From Trachythela sp. YZ-2020 (Eukaryota > Cnidaria > Anthozoa > Malacalcyonacea > Clavulariidae), in NCBI GenBank assembly GCA_016169945.1, contig JADLSH010000162.1:434001-498000 (forward strand): DNA of 64,000 nucleotides, given 5' to 3'. A program made the translations under genes and the position numbers. Of the stretch, positions 11,101 to 23,100 are shown one piece after another (the stretch's first letter is position 1; every line of letters begins with the position of its first letter). The notes beneath the pieces are model-generated. The model saw only the letters and a list, made by a program, of their open reading frames with translations, had not been told where the DNA came from and searched no databases.

Positions 11101-14100
11101 ATATAATATACTCTATGCGGAGTGTAATAATATTTTAATAAAATTGTACCGACAAGACGTATATTTTCTCTATTTTCAATTGCGCATGCACACGGTTAAT
11201 ATAACTGAATGTTTAGTTACAGTGTGCTTTACGTATAACTTTTAATGTAAAGTAAAGTTATCCCAAAGGTGGAATTAAAAGTTTATCGCCTTAACCTCTT
11301 TATCATTATAATAACACGTCAACTACTTTTTACTAGAAATATTGCCTGACCACGTACGGATTGGAGCATTCGATATCCTTGACTTGTTCACTTCTCCCTC
11401 CAAAAAGATAAATAATTTAGGATGCATTGTAATTGGTGGCTCTTTCTACAGTGATACGATTCTTCCAAGTCGTAAACGAACATGTGTTCTGGTACCTTTT
11501 TTAATTCTCTTAAACGCTCAAGGACGTTTTCGTGGCAATTGATTTTCAGTATTCTTGCAGCCTCGACAAACGAGTCCCAAACCAAATGCTTGCTATTAAC
11601 ACGTTCTATAGCTTCTATACCGTACGTCTGCCATCCTTCGTCTATATTACATTCGTTTTCCTGGCACAACTGCGTAATTTCATTTGCAACTGTATCAGCG
11701 TAAATTGCTTCCAACAATTTGAGGGTTCCGACATAATCGACTTTCGTCAACAATGTAAATATCATCTTGCAACATTTTTTTAAAGTACAACTTCGACGAT
11801 TTTTACGTCGTTGCTCCAAAGCGAAAGTTTTCAATTTGTGCTATCTATGTGTGCTCCCTACTTTGCCGTGTGAGAACTACAAGATCAGGCTAGTCCAGTC
11901 GTTAAAAACCTTTTTGTACAAGCTCAGCAAAATCAAGCTTGGGCACTGTCGTTAAAGTACAATGTGTTCAGTCTTTCTGTCCTGCTTAAGCAATTTAAAG
12001 TCAATGAGGAAAATTAATGGTTTGGGCAATGTCGTTTAAGTACACTGTGTTCACCACTGTACAACAGTTAATGACTTCTTAATGACTTTCGCTATTCAAT
12101 TCCAATTAGTCATATTCAAATTACACGCGGTTAAGCTGTAACACTAACCATGAAATTAAGCGTGGAAACCAAGACAGTTTAATTTCATAGCTCGCTAAAT
12201 CAAATTGTTTTAAATCGTCTACACATATTCGAACGGCTTCTCGCACTGTTTCAGTGTCACAAAAATCGCTCACTTTGTAAACTAAAGCCAAGTAAGCCAT
12301 AATTCTACCAGAATTTAAAGGCTTAGTCTCTTCATATGTTTGACATAAATTTTCAAACACATTATCTCTTACAATACTACATATCATGGAGTTATATGTA
12401 TGTTCATGCTTTTCTAAAAGCAGTTTTATATAAAACCGTAAAGTATCCTGCGTTAATTCTACATTATTTTCCTTAAAAACATCCAGAATTAGCTGTTCTG
12501 CCATCTTGGAACAAAATGGCGAACTGTCGGAAACCTCTCGTTGTTTTAACGTCGTCGGAATGAATCTAATTATAAATGCTCATTAATATGCATAACTCAT
12601 ACTCGGATTTGTTCGGATTATCCTCGGAAATGAATTAATTAATTCAGATCATTAACATAATTAACTCATGAATTATGCAGGGATAACTCGTTAAATTTTA
12701 CGCATAAAACTGGGTCCATTAAGCCCCGCTCCATACTACTGAGGTGCCGAGAAAAAATATTGATATTTATTATCCACTTACCGCATTACTCGCCACCTTA
12801 TAGGCCGCAGAGGAACAAAATTCAATGAGTTCTTTGCCAAAAGAGAGAATTGCCAAAATGTTGGAATTTACAATGAAAAGATTGAAGGAAAAGGTAGTGT
12901 ATTTAAGTACGTTTATGCTGACGTATTACAGAAATATTCTCATTTCGACATTTGATACGAAATATTTGTGTTACTTGGTTATCAAAATAGAAGTAATTTT
13001 TTTGGATTTTCACTCAAAGGGACCTAAAGTTGAAGGTTGTTTGTTGATGGGATTACGAGTGATAAATATACACAACTTTGAAACCTTACCGGGGACGGCT
13101 GCGAAAAATGCAACTGCTACAGTCCTCCGGCAGGAGTCGAATCTGCGCCCCTGTAACTTGTGGTTAACGCTTGGCAACTGAACTCTGTAGCTCAGTGGTC
13201 AGAGCACTGCGTCGGAATCGCAGGGACGCAGGTTCGATTCCCGCCCGAGTACCTTAAGGCCGGGCTCCACTTGCACGTACGTACGCACAATTGCACGCAC
13301 GTATGTGTTTATACTTTCGTGAAATTTGATTGGTTAAAAACTTGACGGCCGCACAGAAAGTAGAATACAGTTCTACTGTCATACGTACAAAAAGTTAGCC
13401 GCGACGGTCAAGATTAGCGATCATTTTCGAGTCACAGAGCATGCGCAAAATCGGCCGCGCTGGCCGTACGTGCAAGTGCTCTGTGACTCGAAAATGATCG
13501 CTAATCTTGACCGTCGCGGCTAACTTTTTGTACGTATGACAGTAGAACTGTATTCTACTTTCTATGCGGCCGTCAAGTTTTTAACCAATCAAATTTCACG
13601 AAAGTATAAACACATACGTGCGTGCAATTGTGCGTACTTACGTGCAAGTGGAGGCCGGCCTCAGTTAGAGTTGCATTTTTCGCAGCCGTTCCCGGTAAGG
13701 TTTCAAAGTTGTACATATTTATAACTCGTAATTTCATCAACAAACAACCTTCAACTTTAAATCAAAATAGAATCCTTTTGGGCATGTGTACTCTGATTTG
13801 CATTGTTTTGTGAAATGAAGTTAATGACTCACAATCTATTTCATTTCACCTAATCTATTTGATTTTCGTTGTAGAAAGCGATATTAGTGTGATAAAAATC
13901 CAGTACATGTAGTGTTGATTGCGTAGCCAAATGACGCGTTGTATCGGTTTAGCAACATATTTGATGCTTGTTTTTAAAACATAAAACCTACGTAAAAATC
14001 GGCAAATTCAGCGGCAAAATCCTAAATTTGGTTTCTTGATTTCATCCCGGTAGGCGGGCTGGCGTGTTCATGTGGAATATTTTTCATTCCGCCTACCTAT

Positions 14101-17100
14101 CGTCTCCACTCACACAGGCGTGATCTCGCCCTTTCTCACATGAACGCGATGTAAATTTTTATAGTAAAATTACTAGGAGGCGAGATCCTAGGTAGGCGAG
14201 ACGTCTCGGTAAGCGGGATCATATGAGCAGGCCGGTGAATTTGGCGCACTGCAAGGGAAGCTCTCCTCTCCCAATTTTCTCGCCTCTCGCACGCATTTTT
14301 GCGCGCCCTTAATAAGTCTCCAAAAGAGACAGACTTGGAGCAAGTCTACCCTGAATTTAGGTTCTTTCAATGTAGTTTAATGCAATTCATTTCCGATTTT
14401 TAGTTCAGTGAGTTGACCAAACATGTGTCCACAGAGCACTGCCCTGACTACGATTTGTACATAAACCACCCGACAGATTTGAGTTGTATAGAGACGGTAA
14501 GTACACTGTGTAATAAATACATCGTAGTATATTGACATCGCTGATCTGAAAACTACAGGACTGGATAGAACATCCTATTGAATTCAATGAGCCTATTGAA
14601 TTTTGATGCCAGAATATATAAAATAAATTTATGTGAGAACATGCGGAACACTCTACCAACATCTATAAGGAAATTAACTTTATTGTCTTCTTTCAAACGG
14701 TGCCTATATTTGAATACTACGCAAGATTAACTTCAAATTGTTTATGACCCCGAATTGCCTCAAACCTACAAGACTGTATGTGTTAAATGTCATCAAGCCC
14801 ATCCCTTGGACTCGCTCTGTAAGACTTTGTGCTGCTTGTGTTCCTATATACAGTGTGTCCCCAAAACAAATGTCACCCGGACGAAAATAGAACCATTTTT
14901 GATTGAGATGAAGCCGCAATGATATATTACACAAATATTTTAGAATGTTGCCCAGCTTTTGTGAAAATTTCAGCAACATTCTGTTACACACAACTGAATT
15001 ATTAACATTTGAAGATGTCTTCTAAAAATAGCGAAATCCCAAAGGACCGCATTGGAATGAAATGCGTTCGAATAAATTCTTCGTGTCTAAAATTCGTTAT
15101 ATCATGGCTAAATTCCCAGGTATTTATGTTTATACCAACATGGTCGGTGTACAGTTCACAGTTGAGCAACGTGTAGTCATGGTATTGAAGTACCACCGCG
15201 GGCAAGATGTCCACAGGAGGTTGTCGAGCGATTTCAAGAAACGTTTCCTGACCGCCGGCCAGAACTGTTTTAAGAAATTTCGCGAAGTATACTCGACACA
15301 CGGGACGAGCCTAAACCGGAATGCTGGGCATTCTGGAGGACGACGGACGGGTAGATCGGAAAACAACATCAATGCAGTACTGGTAGCACTTCAACAGAAT
15401 CCAAGAGCAGGCCTTAAAATATCGGTCGGTCACGGACATTGTCCGACCCATTCGTGAAATTGTCCGACCAAGAAAGAAACGCACCGGACATTCTGTCCGA
15501 CCGAAGGAAAATTGAGGTTTACCGTTTGTCCGACCCAACTGTATTGATGTTCGACCAAACTTTAACTTTGTCCGACGTAAATTTACCCCGTAAATGTTTA
15601 TCAGAGCTGTTATGTGGTCCGCTAAGCGTGACAGCGGAGCCGGGTATTCGTTTGACCACATAATGAGGCTTATGGCGGCCATATTGGTGTGACCTTGCAT
15701 TAGTTAGTCACCGGCAGAAAGAGAGGCCACTGATGATAAATTCTTATCTAGACAATATTTCTCCTTTCCCATCAATAACTAGAAATTTATAGAAGCTCTT
15801 TAAGGGGCGGACCATTAGAAAAGTGTGGGGGGAAACAAAAAAAAATTGCGCAAGACTGACTAGATTGGATATATAAAAAACTGTCACTGAAAATGCAGGA
15901 AATCAATCCACAGAGGCTCAAGAATACCAAAATTTTCTGGGGGACCCCCAGACCCCCTCCCACATCCTCACACACACCTCCACCTTACCGCCTCCTTGTT
16001 AGGTCCCTTTTCGTTAATGGCCCCCACACTGACGAATTCTTAAAAAAGGTCCTGTTATTCCTGCCACGCATGAATTATTTGCTCATGTCCCAAATGACAC
16101 CTTTACAATTAGAGCTAAATCATGTGAATGGGAAAAAAATTCGTGCGCAAAATGTGGTGCCAAAAAAATTCCTGTAAAGCCAAAGCTGCCGAAAAATATC
16201 GGGCATGGTTCCGGCTAGCGAGAGCCAACATCAAAGAACATACACATAAATGCCGCATGTGTTTTATTAATACGAAGTTTCTCATTCACTTCTTCTAGGA
16301 CATTACCGAAGAGAAATATGTTTCGCCAGGACAGTTTCTTGAAGAACTGAAATACCTTCTACACAATGCCATTATATATTTTGGAGGTTTGTCGGGGTTT
16401 TTTTATGTGTTTATTTGAACGAAGTGGCCGGGGTTTTAGAGAGGGCTCTTATAAACTGCGTATATCCGCTAGAGAATTAAGTCAAGTATTCATTTCACAT
16501 GTAAAAATCTCACATCTTGTCAACAAGACGTGTTCGCAACAGACTTGTAGCAAGCTTGTCAACAAGTTGTAACAATGTTGTCATTTTATCAAGTTGCTAC
16601 AAGGTTGTCACTCGCAACTTGTTAACAAGTTGTTGAATTGCAGGGCGATAACAAGTTGTTGGAACAACTTGTAACAAGTCTGTTGAGTCAACAACCTTGT
16701 TGTAGCAAGTTGTCAACAAGCCGTTGACAACTTGTCGACAAGCTGGGAACAAGCAGTGCGAACACATCCTGATAACAAGTTGTTGAAACGGCATTGGTAC
16801 AAGTCTTTTGCAGATTTGTTACAACTTCCTGGTCTGTTTAGTCGAGGAAAGCAAGATATTAACGCTAGTATTTCAGTCTTTATTAGTTAGCCCCTGTTTA
16901 TATGAGCCCTACACGAAGGGCTGGCCCTCCTAGGCGAGATCCCGCGTGTTTTTTCAAATCCGTATTAAAAATTGTTTTCCTTTATATGAGAGCGCCAGTC
17001 CTCGTAGGCGACATCTCGCTAATGTTTACCCGAGTTCTCGCCTAGTGGGGCTGGAAATTTCCCCTATGAATGCAACAGGGAGGGCTAGCTCTCCTAGGGA

Positions 17101-20100
17101 GGACTGAGTAAGGAACTTGTCGTATCTGTGACTGTGTGAAACACCGCTTTTCGAAGTCATTTTCGATTTGAATATTTAGTATTTTAGTTTTAGAACAATA
17201 TTCAATTGTCAGCTGGTTTTTATTCGAAAATTCGCTTGGCAAAATATGATTTTGGGCTCGTTAGAAAAAAAATGAGTTGTAGGGAAGCCATTTAATGCTG
17301 TAAACACGAATTAGTGAAAAGCGTAGAGCTCGTGTACACAGGAGCTTGGAGCGGCCTCATGTCAACCTGTCTCTTTCAGATGATGATGAATTTACGGTGA
17401 TGGCTGAAGAGTTGGTCGAAGATGCCAAACAAGAGGTTAGCACAACAAGGGTTATCTTATGTAGGGAGTCGTTCATTTTCTCAAACAAGACGCTCTATTG
17501 AAGTGGTACTAATTAACCCCCCAATTTATTTTGTATAGTGTATTGTTCAAGACCATGTAAAGTCCGTTCTGCGCATGTGCTATGGGGGGTCCCGCGATGT
17601 AAACAATGCCCAAATTTCGCGTTGTTTCGACTAAAATTCGACATCTTCTAAATCAGAAACTCGAATCTGTATTTATTTAAAGCATAGCGAACCAGAACAC
17701 ATCATAATTTTTTAAATATAGCGTGTTTAAAATGTAAACAAACGGACGTTGCCGGTTTGTTTACATCGGGACTTTACATCACCTTTAACAAGTCGTGAGT
17801 GACAATCTTGTAGCAACTTAATAAACTGACAATTAACATTGTTATAACTTGTTGACAACTTGCTACAAGGTTGTTGATTGAACAGACTTGTTACAAGTTG
17901 TTCCAACAACTTGTTATCGTCCTGCCATTCAACAACTTGTTAACAAGTTGTGAGTGACAACCTTGTAGCAACTTGATGAAATGACAACATCGTTGTAACT
18001 TTTTGACAAGCTTGCTACAAGTCTGTTGCGAACACGTATTGTTGACAAGATGTGAGATTTGTACGTGTGTGGTAGATTGATTTGAGACTTTAAGACTGTT
18101 TAACACCCAGCTTGTGTAGAATGAGTCGCTGCCTTTCAGTATAAGTTTGTTATAATTTCAGATTGAAGAGCTTCTCTTATGTCCGGATTGTTATTACCTC
18201 TCAAATTCCAAACCCAAGGATTGGTTTTGCAAACCGTGTGTAAGTATATAACATATATTGTGTGTGTTTTGGAACGCTAATAAGAACAGAACATTGAGCG
18301 ATCCATCTCTGTTGGAGTATTGAAGATTTTGTTCTTTTTTGGTTTAATTTGGCATATCTCGCCCGAATTTGTTGTGTGTTTCCATGTATATTTCCATCCA
18401 GTTTTCGCGTGGGCAGATTTCCGTTATTCTAATACTACTTTCACAGTGTAACACTAGAAATGTCTCACATTGTACAAATGCCGTTCATTGGATTTGAATA
18501 GACACTTCAAGAATTTGCTTGAGTGGTGCACACGAAACATTGCCAGCCAGCCACTGATCTGAAAACAAGGACTGGATAGTGCATCTGCTATGCATAAATG
18601 AAGCCAATGGCGGCCATATTGGTGTGACCACCACAAATCTACTGTGGTGTTGGGGACATATTTAAAGAGCTTCTATAAGTTTCTAGTTATTGGTGGGAAA
18701 GGACAAATATTGTCTAGATAAGAATTTATCATCAGTGGCCTCTCTTTCTTCCTAAATTTGCCCGTGAATAACTAATGAGGTCACACCAATATGGCCGCCA
18801 TAAGCCTCATTATGTGGTGTTTAAAACGTTCTAAAACTCATTAGAAGAAATGTTGGAAGCTATATTTCTCAAGTTACATAGGAAAAGATATTTGCTTCAT
18901 AGTATAACTAATTATTTTAAACAGCTAACGATTTGACTTGTCCAGAATTAGACAGCATTAAAAATCTGATCTCATTAAAAATATTTTTGCTTCAAAATGG
19001 CTCGTTGAATTCAAAAGGATGCTCCATCCAGTTCTTGTTTTCAGATCAGTGTATAGCCAGCATATTCGGGAAGTGTCTATGGAAATATATTATAAAGAGA
19101 AATTCAACACGAAGGTTGACTTAATTATGGACGTTTATTGTCGTTTTCTATCGTATATATATATATTTGTTTGGTAGAATTCATTCTGTATGGAACAATC
19201 TTGGTGATAATATGCTAGGTTACTAAACAATGTAATAAGTTAATTGCTTTTTTTTTAAACAGACTCCTCCACATGAACTTGTTTGGGCCCAGATGAAGAG
19301 TCAACCACCTTGGCCAGCCAAAGTGAGTTCCTGTTTTTGTGTGTTTGTGTCTTTGTTTGTCTGCAAGCAGGAGAACTAAAGTCTGCTGCAGGTGAAATGA
19401 ATGAAACTTTATTCTCATATACCCAAAAAAAAGAAAAGAAAACACACATAGGAATATATATTATGTTACAAGTTACGTATTAATGTTTTGTATTAATAAT
19501 ACATCACAAAATAAATCATTTATGGATTTATGCTATACATGGTAGATTGGTTAAGAAACTCTAATGAGTTTGTGAAAACACCAATCACCAGCATCATAAG
19601 TCAATGCAAGCACAGATTAAGGATATACCAGAAGTGTAACTTCATAGGGCTTTCGTGTCCTCAAATTTCCCCAAATGGCGCTTGCTAGGAACATGGCGGC
19701 GTGAAAAACACGAACGTTTTTTTTCTTTCGTGGCCTTTTTAGATCGAAATTTTTGGATAAAACAGTTAAAAGCATCATTGTTAAATGTTTGAGCTGGTTG
19801 AAAGCAATTAAGAAGTGAGAAAAGACGAATTGTCGGCTTTGTCGCGCGCTTGCTAGGAACATGGCGGCCGTGGAACAACTTTTTACCTGAAGTTACACAT
19901 CTGTATATATTTCATCTGTGATGCAAGTATAGCAATATGATGTTGAAGAATATTTGTAATACAAACTAGATATGCAGATTGTAAGCAATGAGATAACTCT
20001 AAAACGTACTTAGCTTTCATTTAGTTCGGTAAATAATAGTGATTTTAGTTGTTTTTTTGGAACAATTTCAGAGATTTCGATTTAGTAATCTCGTCAGCGA

Positions 20101-23100
20101 GTGAGTTCCATAACTTAGTCCCGCTAAATTTAAGAGTCATTTTTCTGGTTGTTCTGGCTTTTCTGACATGAATTGAACCTGTGCACCTCACAATTTAGTA
20201 AAAAATAGTTCCTCAAGGTAGGAGGTAAGGATGCAGAGTTGTTCAGACACTTATAAATAGAGGATCCGACTACAAACTTGTTTATATCAAATACGTTGTT
20301 ACAACTTGTGCGTTTTTACGTGTGTACGCCTGAGTTAAGCTGTCTCTGTTCTGGATAGACTCGTATAAGCCGGGACGTCGTGGGTCCCATGTTTTAGGGG
20401 TACCAAGGGCAGCATTTTCCCGACAAACACAATTTTTATGTTACTTTTGATTAATGTTACTTAACTTAACTTTTCTTTTCCAAGGTGTTGAAATGGAACG
20501 AAGATAAAACTAAAGCTTTGGTCAGATTCTTTGAAGCACGTCATCAAAGGTACTTACTTGCAATTAGAAATAGAATGCGCTAGGCAACCTAGACCTAGGG
20601 CCTTTTCTCATTTATTCTTCTGATTAAATATTCTTATTATCTGTGGTGATATCGACATCAATCAAGTTTGATTTGATACACACTGAACAAACCTGCAGCG
20701 GACTTGTACCAATGCTGTTTCAACAACTTGTTATCAGGATGTGTTCGCACTGCTTGTTCCCAGCTTGTTGACAAGTTGCCAACGGCTTGTTGACATCTTG
20801 CTACAAGGTTGTTGACTCAACAGACTTGTTACAAGTTGTTCCAACAGTTATAGTCTCGCAATACAACAACTTGTTGACAAGTTGTCAGTGACAACCTTTT
20901 AACAACTTGATAAAATGACAGCATTCTCACAACTTGTTGACAAGCTACAAGGTTGTTGACTCAGCAGACTTGTTACAAGTTGTTCCAACAACTTGTTATC
21001 GTCCTGCAATTCAAGTTGTTCCAACAGTTATAGTCTTGCAATACAACAACTTGTTGACAAGTTGTGAGTGACAATCTTGTAGCAACTTGATAAAATGACA
21101 ACATTGTTACAACTTGTCGACAAGCTTGCTACAAGTCTGTTGCGAACACATCTTGTCGACAAGATATGAGATTTCTACGTGTGTAACTGCCTACTGCAAG
21201 TTATGGCGACAATTCGTCAACTGAGAGTTAACAAGGTCGAACTGCATTTTGCATGGTATTGAGAACTGAGTTTTACTGTTAGACAGCTGTCCAAGAGTAA
21301 AACTAACTTCTCAATACCATTTCTGAGTTGAATTAGTTAACTCTAATTACATTATAATCACTGAATACATACACCATCAGAAAGGCACAAGAACCTTACG
21401 CCCTCTTTGACCAAGGTTAGCGGCAGAACCCCTCCCAGTAAATGTATCCCTCTCTTTGCATAGCCTTCACTGACTGTTCGCTCTCACTTTAGAGCCTGGG
21501 TATATTACCGTAATATCAGCCCAATAACGAGCAAACCAGATGTCAAGAAACGACCACGAAGCTGGCTGGATGGCCAACAAGAATTGTATAAATATCAGAT
21601 GGAGTTAGGAAACGCTGGCGGTGACGTCAAGCCAAAAATTGAATCAGAAGTTGAGGTGAGAATGTTTATTCAGCTCGTGCACGTGACGTCTGATCTGATA
21701 AATGCACTGATCTGAAAACAAGGACTGGATAGTGCATCCGTTATGCATAAATGAAGCCAATGGCGGTGTGATCACCGCAAATCTACCGGGACATGTTTAC
21801 AGAGGTTTTAAAGGTGGGAAATTTATCGGTGGGAAAGGACACGTATTGTCTAGATAAGAATTTATCATCAGTGGCCTCTCTTTCCTCTTAAATTTGCGGC
21901 TGAATAACCAATATGGCCGCCATAAGCCTCATTATGTGGTGTTTAAAACGTTCTAAAACTCATTAGAAGAGATGTTGGAAGCTATATTTCTCAAGTAACA
22001 TAGGAAAATATATTTTCTTCATAGTATAACTAATTTAAACAGTTAACGATTTGACTAGTCAAGAATTTGACAGATTTATAAATCTGATCTCATTAAAAAT
22101 ATTCTGGCTTCAAAATTGGCTCATTGAATTCAATAGGATGCTCCATCCAGGTTCTAGTTTTCACATCAGTGGTGACAATTCATAAATGTTTAGCTTTCGC
22201 GAGTTTGGGTAGAAAACCTTCCTAATAACTCGAGTTCTAGACATGCTAAAACAACAAACTATACACCAAAATACTCCTCGTTGTTCAAGGATTCTAGCGA
22301 GATATAACGTGCCTTATAGCTCTCAGTATTTCGCAAAATATCGCCGAAAACGGCACATCGATGAAATCCACGATAATGCCACCTAAAATAGGGAATATTT
22401 AGAATGACGTAATATTCTCGCGTGACCTCACGAGCCGAACACTGGAAATGACATTTGAAATATTCAAATATTTTAGAAATTTTATCGTATATTTCGTCTC
22501 GTTTAAGGACGCTGCTAATATTGACATGGACGTGTCGTCGCCTTCGACGTCAGACGAAATTAGAAGTTGCTTTGCCTCCGTTTCATGTCAAACGGAAGAA
22601 GACGCGAATAAAACCGTCATCGATAAACTGCGGAAACGCATCGACGATTTAGAACAGGACTTGAGAGAGACAAAAGAAAAGTTGAACTTACAGCAACAAA
22701 ATAAAGATATCCCCCCGTCTTGCATTGCCAAAGACAATGATGGTTTTATGAGCCATGATGCTAAGAAGAAAGTGAAGAAACTCATTGCTACTTTTGAAGA
22801 GACATTGCAACAAAATGGCATCGGTGCCCACGATGCTGTGATCAAAGCGGATTCAGGGAAAGAGTCTTTGCTTGAGGCGAAACTTTCCGAGTTCAAGTCG
22901 CAGTGGGAGATGGAAAAACGGAGTGAAATTGACAAGATAAAGACTGAATTGCAAGTTAAACACGACCATGACATGGCGGAATTACGCGAGAAAGAAAACA
23001 TTCAACGTAAGCAATTTGCGGAGAATTTAAAACGCATCACAACGGAACAGAAACGACAGGAAATCGAAGACGCAAGACAGACGTTACAGAGACACCATCA

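Larger units (their letters stand above)
6734..12740. mobile_element. Palindromic Polinton-like element, 6.0 kb
   Basis: Seen directly: a left arm 6734-9197 and a right arm 10289-12740 that are nearly identical inverted repeats of ~2.45 kb, with a ~1.1-kb centre. The termini begin 5'-AGTAGTATGG and a perfect GAGGTG duplication flanks them. Each arm carries three ORFs: a Bcl-2-like 127-residue frame, a 129-residue unknown and a convergent C2HC zinc-finger gene. No integrase, polymerase B or capsid gene is present. A 5'-AG terminus and 6-bp duplication fit Polintons/Mavericks and the related adintovirus-like elements. Inference: a non-autonomous derivative made of two copies of one end, or a small unclassified palindromic element. 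It lies in intron 2 of ZMYND11. Confidence 0.75.
10289..12740 (-). repeat. Right arm of the 6-kb palindrome
   Basis: Mirror of 6734-9197. The Bcl-2-like frame is identical to the left copy. The other two genes carry frame-disrupting indels in homopolymer runs. Confidence 0.9.
12975..13765. repeat. Nested palindromes around a tRNA-like sequence
   Basis: An outer inverted repeat (about 13004-13115 with 13667-13770) includes AACCTTACCGGGGACGGCTG and its complement. Inside sit a tRNA-like segment (13181-13254) and an almost perfect inner palindrome (13258-13660). It looks like one MITE inserted within, or next to, a SINE-bearing inverted repeat. Confidence 0.7.

Noticed and set aside
13181..13254. 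A functional tRNA gene with a GGA anticodon
   Set aside because: The acceptor and T stems have mismatches, tRNA-Ser would need a long variable arm, and it sits in a nest of SINE-related inverted repeats; called a SINE head instead.
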